Position numbers and translations under genes: made by a program. A stretch of DNA of 64,000 nt from Anaerolineaceae bacterium. GTDB lineage: Bacteria > Chloroflexota > Anaerolineae > Aggregatilineales > Phototrophicaceae. The notes beneath the pieces are model-generated. The model worked only from the letters and a program-made list of their open reading frames with translations, did not search any database and was not told the origin of the DNA. The stretch spans positions 992,001 to 1,056,000 of the forward strand of contig NZXX01000001.1 of assembly GCA_002702065.1 (NCBI GenBank). The letters are read 5' to 3'. Shown here in pieces: positions 1 through 8,390 of this stretch. How positions within the stretch are numbered: position 1 is the first letter of the stretch; each line of letters starts with the position of its first letter.

Positions 1-2
1 CG

Positions 3-794
3 CTGGTTGCCGGGACGTTTGGCCTGCATGCCAGCCTGACGCTTAACGACGCCGCGCTGCGGGCTTGCGCGGATGCCCGACCCACGGGTGCAGGCTTTCA
101 CATTCATGTGGCGGAACATGAAGCCGATGAGGAAGACAGCCTGAAACGCAGCGGCAAGCGGGTGGTGCAGCGGCTGGATGAATATGGTATCTGGGGTGAC
201 AGGACCATCGCCGCGCACTGTATCCACATTGATGATACCGAGCGCGAGATTTTGCAGCGATCCGGCACGTGGATCACGCATCAGCCGCGCTCCAATATGA
301 ACAACGGGGTAGGGGCAGCGGCGATTGACGACATGCTGGCGCTGGATATGCCAGTCTGCCTGGGGAATGATGGCTTCAGCAACAATATGTGGGCCGAATG
401 GAAAACCGCTTATCTGCTGCATAAAGTTGTGCACCGCGACCCACGCCGGGCAAATGGCGCGGATATTGCCCGCATGGCAATGTATAATAATGCGCGGCTG
501 GCAGAACGATTTTTTGATGGTGTGCAGTTGGGTGAACTATCCATTGGTGCTGTGGCAGACCTGATTCTGGTGGATTATCAGCCGTTTACACCGCTCAGCG
601 CTGGCAATCTGCCCTGGCATATTCTGTTTGGGTTTGAGGCGTCCATGATCACGACAACCATCGTGCATGGCCGCGTGTTGATGCGTGATCGTCAGCTGCT
701 GACGCTTGATGAGCAGGCAATCATGCGCGAGGCATTGATGCTGGCCCCGAAAGTGTGGGAACAATATACCCGCAATGTGACAGCAGTTTCTTAG
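3..794 (+). CDS. ssnA: SsnA-like amidohydrolase, 5' end outside window
   Basis: This is the C-terminal part of an amidohydrolase-superfamily enzyme; the frame is open to the left edge, so the true start lies upstream. Visible signatures are the metal-binding stretch FHIHVAEHEADE, then AAHCIHID, then HQPRSNMNNGVG, and the aspartate motif GNDGFSNNM. The spacing and the SNMNN block resemble SsnA, the putative aminohydrolase encoded with selenium-dependent molybdenum hydroxylases, and the Mo hydroxylase genes 9 kb downstream fit that. The C-terminus (GAVADLILVDY, then VHGRVLM) is the usual amidohydrolase beta-sandwich return. The substrate is unknown. A chlorohydrolase or guanine deaminase-type enzyme is the alternative. 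Confidence 0.72.
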   Translation: MVAGTFGLHASLTLNDAALRACADARPTGAGFHIHVAEHEADEEDSLKRSGKRVVQRLDEYGIWGDRTIAAHCIHIDDTEREILQRSGTWITHQPRSNMNNGVGAAAIDDMLALDMPVCLGNDGFSNNMWAEWKTAYLLHKVVHRDPRRANGADIARMAMYNNARLAERFFDGVQLGELSIGAVADLILVDYQPFTPLSAGNLPWHILFGFEASMITTTIVHGRVLMRDRQLLTLDEQAIMREALMLAPKVWEQYTRNVTAVS

Positions 795-872
795 ATTATT
801 CTGACGCGAGTCCGCTTATGCTGGTGAGGGGTTCCCACGCGCGAAGCAGACTCACCACGAAGGGCAAAACAC

Positions 873-1550
873 ATGACAACAAACGATCGAGGCACGCTGA
901 TGGTGGTTGCCGTTTTGGGTGGCACTGGCAAGGAAGGTTCTGGCTTGTCCATGCGTCTGGCGCGTGGGGGTTATCAGGTCATTGTCGGGTCGCGTGATGC
1001 CCAGCGGGCGGCAGACCGGGCGGCTGAGATGAATAAGGAACTGGACGGCGATTATCTGACCGGTATGGAGAACAGCGCCGCTGCTGCTGCCGCTGATATT
1101 GTGATTCTGAGCGTGCCCTACAGCGCCCATGAGCCAACCCTGACCAGCGTAAAGGACGCCTTGAAAGGTAAAGTGCTGGTCGATATTACGGTCCCCTTGC
1201 AGCCGCCCAAGGTGCGCCGGGTGCATTTGCCGCCGGGCAAGGCAGCGGCACTCGAAGCGCAGGCGATGCTTGGCGATGATGTACGCGTGGTCGCCGCCTT
1301 CCAGAATGTCAGCCACGAACAGATTGGCGAACTGGATAGCGAAGTGGACTGCGATGTCCTGGTATGTGGTGATGATCCGTCTGCGCGTGACGAAGTGATT
1401 CAACTTATTCAGGCGGCAGGCATGCGGGGTATTCATGCCGGACCGCTGGATAACGCGATTGCGGTTGAAGCACTGACCCCGGTCCTATTATTTATCAACA
1501 ACAAGTACGGTATTAAAGCGAGTGGTATTCGCATCACGGGTATAGACTAA
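873..1550 (+). CDS. npdG: NADPH:F420 oxidoreductase
   Basis: NpdG (Fno) moves hydride between NADPH and coenzyme F420 in the cytoplasm. The 225-residue length is normal for the family. The N-terminus carries the dinucleotide-binding loop LGGTGKEGSGL after a beta strand, then VIVGSRD, and ADIVILSVPY, all typical of F420-dependent NADP reductases. The ATG at 873 follows an AAGGGC-like ribosome site; a second ATG nine codons on (GTG, then ATG before VVAVLGG) would give a more family-like short N-terminus, so the exact start is open. It is followed after one base by cofE and clearly belongs to the F420 operon, where it would supply F420H2 to the LLM enzyme at the operon end. Confidence 0.88.
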   Translation: MTTNDRGTLMVVAVLGGTGKEGSGLSMRLARGGYQVIVGSRDAQRAADRAAEMNKELDGDYLTGMENSAAAAAADIVILSVPYSAHEPTLTSVKDALKGKVLVDITVPLQPPKVRRVHLPPGKAAALEAQAMLGDDVRVVAAFQNVSHEQIGELDSEVDCDVLVCGDDPSARDEVIQLIQAAGMRGIHAGPLDNAIAVEALTPVLLFINNKYGIKASGIRITGID

Positions 1551-1551
1551 C

Positions 1552-2316
1552 GTGGAAACAGTCTCGTTGAATATTTTGTCTCTGCCCGGTATACCGCTGG
1601 TACAACCCGGTGATAATCTCGTTCAGATCATTTTGGATGGCGTGCAGGCGGCTGGTTTGAGTCTGCAATCTGGCGATGTGCTGGTCGTGACGTCCAAGAT
1701 TATCTCCAAGGCCGAAGGCCGTTTGGTGCGTCTGGATGCTGTAGAGCCAGGCGAAGAAGCCCACAAACTGGCTGAAGAAGTGAACAAAGACCCCCGCATT
1801 GTCGAGCTGATCTTGCAGGAGAGCCATGCGATTTCGCGGCAGGCCCGCAATGTGCTGGTGACGCAACACCGGTTGGGCTTTATCAGTGCCAATGCCGGTA
1901 TCGATCAATCGAATGTGCCGCAGTCAGGTGAGTATGTGCTCCTGCTACCACTTGATCCGGACGCAACAGCGCGGCATATCCGCGAACAACTGCGTGCTCA
2001 GACAGGTGCCGACGTGGGTATTGTCGTCAGCGACTCGCATGGCCGACCATTTCGGGTGGGTACGGTTGGCGTGGCGATTGGCGTGGCGGGCCTGCCGGCG
2101 GTGCTTGATTTGCGTGGCCAGCCTGATCTGTTTGGTCGTGAACTGCACATCAGTATGCAGGGGTATGGCGACATGATCGCTTCGACGGCGCAGCTGGTCA
2201 GCGGCGAAGGGGCGGAAGGTCGTCCGGTGACACTGGTGCGTGGCCTCCCTTATCCCCGCAGTGATGGCACGGCGCGTGATCTGCTGCGTGCGCCGGAAAA
2301 CGACTTATATCGATAG
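1552..2316 (+). CDS. cofE: F420-0:gamma-glutamyl ligase
   Basis: CofE adds gamma-linked glutamates to F420-0 (or dehydro-F420-0) using GTP. At 254 residues it is a stand-alone CofE, equal to the N-terminal half of mycobacterial FbiB. Recognisable stretches are LPGIPLVQPGDNL at the N-terminus, DVLVVTSKIISKAEGR, then DVGIVVSDSHGRPFR and VGVAIGVAGLPAV, which belong to the ligase core. The GTG start sits one base after the npdG stop, so translation is probably coupled. The next gene encodes the domain that in mycobacteria is fused to this one. Confidence 0.92.
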   Translation: METVSLNILSLPGIPLVQPGDNLVQIILDGVQAAGLSLQSGDVLVVTSKIISKAEGRLVRLDAVEPGEEAHKLAEEVNKDPRIVELILQESHAISRQARNVLVTQHRLGFISANAGIDQSNVPQSGEYVLLLPLDPDATARHIREQLRAQTGADVGIVVSDSHGRPFRVGTVGVAIGVAGLPAVLDLRGQPDLFGRELHISMQGYGDMIASTAQLVSGEGAEGRPVTLVRGLPYPRSDGTARDLLRAPENDLYR

Positions 2317-2338
2317 ATCAATTCGGAGCGAAGTGTTT

Positions 2339-2956
2339 ATGCCCGAAATGCAGCTTGAATCGGGTCTGATGCAGCTTCTGACGTTACGTCGGTCTTTGCG
2401 TCGCTACAGACAGGAACCGATACCCCATGATGTGATTGAGCGCGTGTTAACCGCGGCGATCTGGGCCCCGTCGGCTCACAATCGCCAGCCCTGGCGCTTT
2501 GCCGTAACGGATAGTGATGCCCGCAAGGTTGAACTGGCTCAGGCGATGGGTGCGCGGCTGCGTCGTGATCTGACGGCAGATCATGTGCCACAGGCCGTGA
2601 TCGAAGCCGATGCTGCGCGCTCTTACGAACGGATCACCGCTGCTCCGGTGCTGATCGCGGTGTGTCTGACAATGGCCGACATGGATACTTACCCGGACGC
2701 CAGGCGCAGTCAGGCGGAGCACGTCATGGCGGTACAAAGTGTGGCCATGGCCGGGCAGAATCTGCTGCTGGCCGCGCACGATGCCGGTTTAGGGGCGTGC
2801 TGGATGTGTGCGCCGTTATTCTGCCCGGACGTGGTAAGAGATACCTTGAATCTGCCGCAAGACTGGGAACCACAAGGCTTAATCACGATGGGGTATCCGG
2901 CGCAGGAACGTGAGAAAACGCGTCGCCCTCTGGAGGCAAGTGTACTGTGGCGTTAA
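2339..2956 (+). CDS. Stand-alone nitroreductase, probable dehydro-F420-0 reductase
   Basis: An FMN-dependent nitroreductase-fold protein of 205 residues. It matches the C-terminal domain of FbiB: LRRSLRRYRQEPIP, then WAPSAHNRQPWRF, then AGLGACWMCAPLF and GLITMGYPA. In actinobacteria this domain reduces dehydro-F420-0 made from phosphoenolpyruvate, and free-standing versions doing this are known from Thermomicrobia (Chloroflexota). I chose ATG 2339, which has GGAG about 10 bases upstream; an upstream in-frame start at 2240 would overlap cofE extensively. The stop overlaps the cofD start by ten bases. Its presence suggests the PEP route rather than the 2-phospho-L-lactate route, which is inference from family knowledge. 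Confidence 0.8.
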   Translation: MPEMQLESGLMQLLTLRRSLRRYRQEPIPHDVIERVLTAAIWAPSAHNRQPWRFAVTDSDARKVELAQAMGARLRRDLTADHVPQAVIEADAARSYERITAAPVLIAVCLTMADMDTYPDARRSQAEHVMAVQSVAMAGQNLLLAAHDAGLGACWMCAPLFCPDVVRDTLNLPQDWEPQGLITMGYPAQEREKTRRPLEASVLWR

Positions 2957-3879
2957 ATGTGGTTTGTCTGGTTGGCGGGGTTGGCGGTGCCAAGCTGGTA
3001 CATGGGCTGGCCCAGATATTGGAGCCGGAACAGTTAACGGTCGTCGTCAATACGGGTGATGATTTCTGGCATTACGGCTTACGAATTTGCCCTGATCTTG
3101 ATACGGTAATGTACACTCTGGCCGGGCTGGTTGATCCGGTTAATGGCTGGGGTCTGGCTGGCGACACGCGCAACACACTTCAGGCATTAAGCCGTTATGG
3201 TGAAGATACGTGGTTTGGGCTGGGTGATCAGGACATTGCTACCCATCTGCTGCGGACAGAAGGTTTGTCCCAGGGGAAGCGCCTGACGGAAGTCACTCAG
3301 GATTTGACTGCCCGTCTGGGTATTCCGCAGCGGCTGCTGCCCATGACCGACACGCCGGTCGCGACGATGGTGGACACGGTTGAACATGGCGAGCTTGGTT
3401 TTCAGGTTTATTTTGTCAAAATGCGCTGGCAGCCAACGGTCAAAAACCTGCGCCTGTCGAACATCGAGGCAGCTGCGGTCAGCCCGGAGGTAGAGGACGC
3501 CCTGGCCCGTGCGGATGTCATTTTGTTTGGACCATCGAACCCCTGGCTGTCGATTATGCCGGTGCTGTCTGTGCCGGGGATGCGCGAGGCTTTGACCAGT
3601 CGCGATATCCCGCGAGTCGCCATTACGCCGATTATTCAGGGTGAGGCTGTTAAGGGTCCCGCAAGCAAACTTATGGCAGAATTAGGTTACAAACAATCTG
3701 CAAAAAGTGTTGTGCAGTACTACCAGCATATTGTGAATGGATTTGTGTATGATATACGCGATACCGATTTGCAGGTTGAGGGTATGCGCGGGGTTGCGCT
3801 GAATACCCTGATGCAGTCGGATGCAGATCGGGCGTCGCTGGCACGTCAGGTACTGGACTGGATCAGTTCTTGGAATTGA
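2947..3879 (+). CDS. cofD: 2-phospho-L-lactate (or enolpyruvyl) transferase
   Basis: CofD/FbiA transfers the phospholactyl or phosphoenolpyruvyl group from its guanosine-diphosphate form onto FO, making F420-0 or dehydro-F420-0. The 310-residue length is typical. The N-terminal loop LVGGVGGAKLVHGL and the following VVNTGDDFWHYGLRICPDLDT are diagnostic of the family, as are TDTPVATMVDT and ILFGPSNPWLSI. The start is GTG inside the end of the nitroreductase gene. A 123-base gap with an inverted-repeat element separates it from cofC, the largest gap in the operon. Which donor is used cannot be read directly. Confidence 0.93.
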   Translation: MALNVVCLVGGVGGAKLVHGLAQILEPEQLTVVVNTGDDFWHYGLRICPDLDTVMYTLAGLVDPVNGWGLAGDTRNTLQALSRYGEDTWFGLGDQDIATHLLRTEGLSQGKRLTEVTQDLTARLGIPQRLLPMTDTPVATMVDTVEHGELGFQVYFVKMRWQPTVKNLRLSNIEAAAVSPEVEDALARADVILFGPSNPWLSIMPVLSVPGMREALTSRDIPRVAITPIIQGEAVKGPASKLMAELGYKQSAKSVVQYYQHIVNGFVYDIRDTDLQVEGMRGVALNTLMQSDADRASLARQVLDWISSWN

Positions 3880-3903
3880 CAAACGTAAACCGGTCAGGCG
3901 TGG

Positions 3904-3930
3904 CTGTCTGGAAGCAGACAGGTCTGTCTG
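3904..3930 (+). other. Alternative hairpin element between cofD and cofC
   Basis: Three 7-base blocks lie in a row: CTGTCTG (3904-3910), CAGACAG (3915-3921) and CTGTCTG (3924-3930). The middle block is perfectly complementary to both neighbours. Pairing of the first two gives a 7-bp stem with a GAAG tetraloop. No U-run follows, so it is not an ordinary terminator. It may modulate cofC expression or be an incidental repeat. Confidence 0.4.
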
Positions 3931-4002
3931 ATTGTCGCCGCTGAAAGGTATTAGAAAGGAGGCGTGCGTCCTGTGATGGGTTAACCGGGCGCACAATTAC
4001 TT

Positions 4003-4635
4003 ATGAGTACATGGGTCATTATCCCTGTAAAGCCACTGAAACGGGCAAAGAGCCGTCTGGCGACGGTGTTGACTCCCGAACAGCGGCAGCAGCTTGCGGA
4101 AAGCATGTTCCGGCATGTGCTGGATGTGGTACGTGGCGTACCCCAGGTCATTGGGACACTGGTCATCAGCCGCGATAGCAAGGCGCTGTCGATTGCGCGT
4201 GACTATAACGCCAAGACCGTGCAGGAAACGGGAGCCCCCGAACTGAATTCTGCGCTCACACGCGCGACACAGGTGGTTGCAAGCTGGGGCGTTGATTCGG
4301 TGCTGGTGCTGCCGGCAGATTTGCCATTGGTAACTGGCGAAGACATCGTTAAAATTATTACGATGGGACAGGGAATGCGGTCGGTGGTGATCGCGACGGA
4401 CCAGAACAAGGACGGCACCAACGCCTTGTTTATGCGTCCACCGGGCCTGATTCCGTATGCGTTTGGCCCTGGCAGCTATCAGCGTCACCGGATGCTGGCC
4501 CGTGATGCCGGCCTGAGCACGCGCATTTATCATTCGGATCAGTTGGCGCTCGACATCGACATCAACGATGACCTGGATACCTATAAGCGACTGGTGAAAC
4601 AGGTAGACCACCAGCAGCTTTTTGTTTCGGATTGA
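4003..4635 (+). CDS. cofC: Phospholactate/phosphoenolpyruvate guanylyltransferase
   Basis: CofC/FbiD activates phospholactate or phosphoenolpyruvate with GTP to form the CofD substrate. The 210 residues show the nucleotidyltransferase fold: IIPVKPLKRAKSRLA at the N-terminus (the nucleotide loop with its lysine), VLPADLPLVTGEDI for the metal-binding aspartates, and KDGTNALFMRPP followed by FGPGSYQRH, typical of this family. With the nitroreductase nearby, PEP is the more likely substrate (the FbiD role), but the sequence alone does not decide. The ATG is preceded by a poor ribosome site. The gene is followed closely by the LLM oxidoreductase gene. Confidence 0.9.
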   Translation: MSTWVIIPVKPLKRAKSRLATVLTPEQRQQLAESMFRHVLDVVRGVPQVIGTLVISRDSKALSIARDYNAKTVQETGAPELNSALTRATQVVASWGVDSVLVLPADLPLVTGEDIVKIITMGQGMRSVVIATDQNKDGTNALFMRPPGLIPYAFGPGSYQRHRMLARDAGLSTRIYHSDQLALDIDINDDLDTYKRLVKQVDHQQLFVSD

Positions 4636-4656
4636 CGTACCTTTTGGAGTAATTAT

Positions 4657-5664
4657 ATGGCGGATCGTGTCGCACTTTATTTACAGGATGCACACTCCCT
4701 GCAAGACGCAATTGAATACGTGCAGTATGCGGAGTCACGCGGGTTCGAAGCCGTGTGGCAGGCGGAAAGCCGTCTGGTGCGCGATGCCATTGTGCCGATG
4801 GCGGCCTTTGCCGCGACCACGAAGCGCATCAAAATTGGCTCCGGCGTGATCAACAACTGGACCCGTAATGCCGGGGTGATCGCGGCGACCTTCCTGACGC
4901 TGGATGATCTGGCCCCGGATCGCATTATTTGTGGTGTCGGCGCCTGGTGGGACCCGCTGGCGCAGAAAGTTGGCATCAACCGCCGCAAACCGCTGCTGGC
5001 GATGCGTGAAGTTGTGACCGTCGTGCGTCAGCTGCTGGCGCGTGAGCGGGTGACATTTCATGGTGAATTTGTCAATCTGACCGATGTGGAACTGGACGTG
5101 GTGCATGGCCGCAAGGAACCGCGCAATGTGCCGATCTATATCGGGGCGACCGGCCCGCAGATGATGACCCTCACCGGCGAAATTGCGGATGGGGCAGTCC
5201 TGAACTATCTCGTCTCGCCTTCATACAACGAGGCGGCGATGGCTCAGCTAGAAAAAGGCGCGAAAGTGGCCGGACGCTCGCTGGATGAAATTGACCGCCC
5301 GCAGCTGGTCGTCTGCTCGGTTGATAGTGACCGCAAACGTGCCCTCGATGGCGCGCGCAAGCTGGTCACCCAGTATCTTGGTCAGCAGCCGCACATCATG
5401 AAGGCCAGCGGCGTCAAGCAGGAACTGCTCGACGAAATCAGCCAGGTGCTGTCATGGCCTGCCACCGAGGAACAGATTGAAGACGCGATGCGGCTGGTGC
5501 CGGACGATGTGGTGCAGATGATCACCGCATCGGGCACGCCGGAAGAAGTGCGGGCGAAAGTCCGGGAATATATCTCGGCGGGGGCCACCTGCCCGATTCT
5601 TTATCCCCTGGGCGCCGACGTGAAGCTGATGATCGACACATTTGCGAGTGGCTATTCCAACTAG
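4657..5664 (+). CDS. LLM-class F420-dependent oxidoreductase
   Basis: A luciferase-like monooxygenase-fold TIM barrel of 335 residues, the size of Mer-type F420-dependent enzymes. Typical stretches are [51 protein letters not shown] and [13 protein letters not shown] near the middle. It is the last gene before a terminator in the F420 operon, 21 bases after cofC, with TTTTGGAGT as ribosome site. A Mer-like methylenetetrahydromethanopterin reductase or an alcohol/sugar dehydrogenase of this class are both possible. The substrate is unknown; F420 dependence is inferred from context and family. Confidence 0.82.
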   Translation: MADRVALYLQDAHSLQDAIEYVQYAESRGFEAVWQAESRLVRDAIVPMAAFAATTKRIKIGSGVINNWTRNAGVIAATFLTLDDLAPDRIICGVGAWWDPLAQKVGINRRKPLLAMREVVTVVRQLLARERVTFHGEFVNLTDVELDVVHGRKEPRNVPIYIGATGPQMMTLTGEIADGAVLNYLVSPSYNEAAMAQLEKGAKVAGRSLDEIDRPQLVVCSVDSDRKRALDGARKLVTQYLGQQPHIMKASGVKQELLDEISQVLSWPATEEQIEDAMRLVPDDVVQMITASGTPEEVRAKVREYISAGATCPILYPLGADVKLMIDTFASGYSN

Positions 5665-5691
5665 CCGGACATGTTTGGTATGATACTGAGC

Positions 5692-5723
5692 AGGGGCGCA
5701 TGGCGATGCGCCCTTGTTTGTTT
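5692..5723 (+). terminator. Rho-independent terminator of F420 operon
   Basis: A perfect 8-bp stem GGGCGCAT/ATGCGCCC with a GGCG loop (5694-5713), extended by two weaker pairs, is followed by TTGTTTGTTT. It lies 28 bases after the LLM stop. The stem resembles the palindromic repeats seen inside the next gene, so it may be a repeat recruited as a terminator. Confidence 0.82.
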
Positions 5724-5742
5724 CTGATCGAGACTACATTTG

Positions 5743-8253
5743 ATGTCTATTCGCCGCAATTTATGGATCTGGTTGTTATTCTGTCTGCTGGCCGGGGGCG
5801 TGCTGCTGGTCTATACCCTGACCAGCCTGGCGCATGGTCGGGGAGCGTTCGTCCTGCCGCTGGATGATGTGTACATCCATTTCCAGTACGCCAAACAGCT
5901 TGCCAGCGGTCAACCCTACGTGTATAACCCCGGTCAGCCGCCAACCTCCGGCGCGACCAGCTTTCTCTATCCCTATATCCTCGCATTCGGTTATTTGGTC
6001 GGTTTTCAGGGTCTGAACCTGAGCCTGTGGGCGATGATTGTCGGCGCGCTGGCGCTGCTGGGTTCGCTGTGGCTGGTGTATCGACTGGTCAAAGCGCACG
6101 CGGCCCCGGTTTGGCTGGCGGTGATGACTGCATTGATCTTTGGTTTCACAGGCTCTGTCCAATGGCATTTCATGAGCGGCATGGAAACCGGCATCATGAT
6201 TCTGCTGGTGCTGGCCACTCTGTATGGGGTGGTGACGTACCGCTTCCGCTGGTTTGTCATCAGTGCCTCGCTGCTGACTCTGACACGTCCGGAAGGCGGT
6301 GTGCTGGCAGGTATTGGGGTGATTGCTTTTTGGTTCGACATGCTCCGGGCGCAGCACACTGCGCCCCTACAGAAACGACGCTGGCTGCTGCTGATGCCTA
6401 TCCTCGCCGTTTTCGTGCAGCCGCTGGTCAATTGGCTGGTGACCGGCTCCGCAGTGGCAACGGGCAATTCCGCCAAGTCGATTCTGGGGACCGTACCCGT
6501 TTACTGGGATGTGGTCATCGGGCGCATACTGGAGAACTTCGCGCGCATGTGGGCCGAGTTCATCACCGGGGTCAGCCCGCGCGAGGGCTTGTATGTGCCG
6601 TATCTGGTGGGGCCGCTGGCGCTGGCATTTCTGATCGGCGGGTTGTTTAGCCGAAAATTTCGTCTGGTGAATGCCATGCTGCTGCTGTGGCTGCTGGCGG
6701 GTACGGCCTCAATTGCCACGCTGGATACCGCCTTCTGGCATTTCAAACGCTACCAGATGCCGCTGATCGCGCTGCTGTTTCCGCTGGCGGGGTGGGCGGT
6801 GACGTGGATTATTCTTCAACGCAAAGGTGCGCAGGTTCAAGGCAAGGATGGTATGGGGGGGCGGACGCAACCCGCTGCGTCCCTACAATATGTGGTGATT
6901 GGATTAGCCGGTGCAGGTCTGGTCGTCGCGCTGACGACCGCCGTGGCCTTTCGGGATCATTTCGCGCTGAACGTTGATTATGTGTATCAGCAGCCGCTGC
7001 AAATGGCGCGCTGGCTGCAAGCGAACACGCCGGAAGATGCGGTCGTCGCGGTGCATGATGTGGGCATGATGCGCTACATGGGCGAACGCACAACGCTGGA
7101 TATGGTCGGTCTGACGACCCCCGGTGCGGCAGCGTACTGGCGCAATGGCCCCGGCAGCATCGCCGAATTTCTGATTCAGGAGCGCCCGGATTACATCGCG
7201 TCGTATGGCAAGGGACACGGCTTGGGGCTGGAACTGATCGCCAACACACACATTTATGGCGACCCACTCGCGGAATTCCCGGTTGACCTCGACTCCCATT
7301 ACAACGTCGCGCTGGCAGCGGATTATCAGGGGATTTATCAGCCGGATTGGACGCGTATTGTGCCGGGGCCAGATGACACCGACCCACAAACGATTTGGAT
7401 TGACGTCGCCAATATAGAGTCTGAGTCGACAGTTGACTACGCGTGGCAAAACCGGGTGCAATTGACGGGTTTCCCAACAATTGCTCAGGAACTGACCTAT
7501 TCAGATTGCTTATCCGATTGCGTGGTTACGGCTGGATTCCGGCGTCTAAATGGTGAGGAGACGTTTTCCGTTCCCACGCGGGTGGGTCAACCTTTTTATC
7601 TATTGACGGCGGTGCATTCAGGCCAGCGGGCTACATTGGACGTGTATGTCAATGATGTTCTGGTCGATCGCAACTGGATACCGGAGCGACCGGGTTGGAT
7701 GGTTACCATCCCGACCTGGGTTGCTGCGGAGTATGTCACTGCTGACTCAACCCGTATTCGGATTGTATCAGATGGGCTGTATGAACCGTTGTGGCATACG
7801 GTGAAGCCGGAAGATCGCTCACCAGAGACTGCGCCGGATAATGCGATTGCAACATATCAAAACGGTGCGTTTGAGCTTGTGGACTATATCCAACGCATGG
7901 CTGATGCCAATAGGCTTGAATTGGGTATGCACTGGTATAGTAGGGGTGACACTGAAGGGGATTACCGATTTTTTGCGCATCTCTACGATGACGTCCATCA
8001 GCCACCGATTGCGCAATACGACAATTACCCCGGAGATGGCACAATGCCACCGGGGAACTGGCCGCCGGGCCTGTTTTACGATGAGGCCAGTATTGATATA
8101 AGCACCGTACCGCCGGGGACATACAGACTGGCGATTGGATTTTACGACCCTTACACAGGCGAACGGCTGATGCCCGAAAGCGATGTCTACGAAGTCAGCG
8201 CGGATGGGCGGCTGTGGCTGGATGATGTGGTCATACCGGCGGCTGAGGAATGA
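5743..8253 (+). CDS. GT-C-like polytopic membrane protein with C-terminal beta domain
   Basis: A protein of 836 residues. A first hydrophobic segment at about 8-28 is followed by an extracytoplasmic loop with LPLDDVYIHFQYAKQL, the acidic motif placement of GT-C glycosyltransferases (mannosyl/arabinosyltransferase-like), and GQPYVYNPGQPPTSGATS. About ten further membrane segments reach to about residue 410, including METGIMILL and LTRPEGG. The soluble rest ends in a beta-sandwich with DYRFFAHLYDD and PPGTYRLAIGFYDPYTGERL, a tail common in Chloroflexota membrane proteins. It probably transfers lipid-linked sugars at the cell surface. A TTG three bases earlier is an alternative start. Two palindromic repeats lie in the frame near codons 203 and 375. 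Confidence 0.68.
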   Translation: MSIRRNLWIWLLFCLLAGGVLLVYTLTSLAHGRGAFVLPLDDVYIHFQYAKQLASGQPYVYNPGQPPTSGATSFLYPYILAFGYLVGFQGLNLSLWAMIVGALALLGSLWLVYRLVKAHAAPVWLAVMTALIFGFTGSVQWHFMSGMETGIMILLVLATLYGVVTYRFRWFVISASLLTLTRPEGGVLAGIGVIAFWFDMLRAQHTAPLQKRRWLLLMPILAVFVQPLVNWLVTGSAVATGNSAKSILGTVPVYWDVVIGRILENFARMWAEFITGVSPREGLYVPYLVGPLALAFLIGGLFSRKFRLVNAMLLLWLLAGTASIATLDTAFWHFKRYQMPLIALLFPLAGWAVTWIILQRKGAQVQGKDGMGGRTQPAASLQYVVIGLAGAGLVVALTTAVAFRDHFALNVDYVYQQPLQMARWLQANTPEDAVVAVHDVGMMRYMGERTTLDMVGLTTPGAAAYWRNGPGSIAEFLIQERPDYIASYGKGHGLGLELIANTHIYGDPLAEFPVDLDSHYNVALAADYQGIYQPDWTRIVPGPDDTDPQTIWIDVANIESESTVDYAWQNRVQLTGFPTIAQELTYSDCLSDCVVTAGFRRLNGEETFSVPTRVGQPFYLLTAVHSGQRATLDVYVNDVLVDRNWIPERPGWMVTIPTWVAAEYVTADSTRIRIVSDGLYEPLWHTVKPEDRSPETAPDNAIATYQNGAFELVDYIQRMADANRLELGMHWYSRGDTEGDYRFFAHLYDDVHQPPIAQYDNYPGDGTMPPGNWPPGLFYDEASIDISTVPPGTYRLAIGFYDPYTGERLMPESDVYEVSADGRLWLDDVVIPAAEE
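6347..6372 (+). repeat. Intragenic palindromic repeat, copy 1
   Basis: An 8-bp perfect stem GGGCGCAG/CTGCGCCC with loop CACA is followed by CCTACAG. It lies within the GT-C-like gene and is read as R-A-Q-H-T-A-P-L-Q. It matches copy 2 (6863-6888) at 20 of 26 positions by eye, in the same orientation and reading phase. The encoded peptide falls in a predicted loop between membrane segments. Confidence 0.7.
6863..6888 (+). repeat. Intragenic palindromic repeat, copy 2
   Basis: A 7-bp stem GGACGCA/TGCGTCC is followed by CTACAA and read as R-T-Q-P-A-A-S-L-Q, in the same gene and phase as copy 1. The G-to-A change at the third base is matched by C-to-T at base 18, so the stem is preserved by a compensatory pair. 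The insertion again lies in a hydrophilic loop, before the last membrane segment. Confidence 0.68.
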
Positions 8254-8390
8254 CCGGTGGGCCATTTGGTGTGAAATATCCTCATGCAAACTGGTCGGGA
8301 ATTGGGTACTCTTGAAGGTCAGTGTGGTTTGGAAAACCTGATTAGCGGCAGTTTACGAAAAAACGAGTGGTAGTGTGTGCGAGATTTATC

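Noticed and set aside
2240..2338. Upstream start for the nitroreductase gene
   Set aside because: It would overlap cofE by 77 bases and add residues without family likeness; ATG 2339 with GGAG is better.
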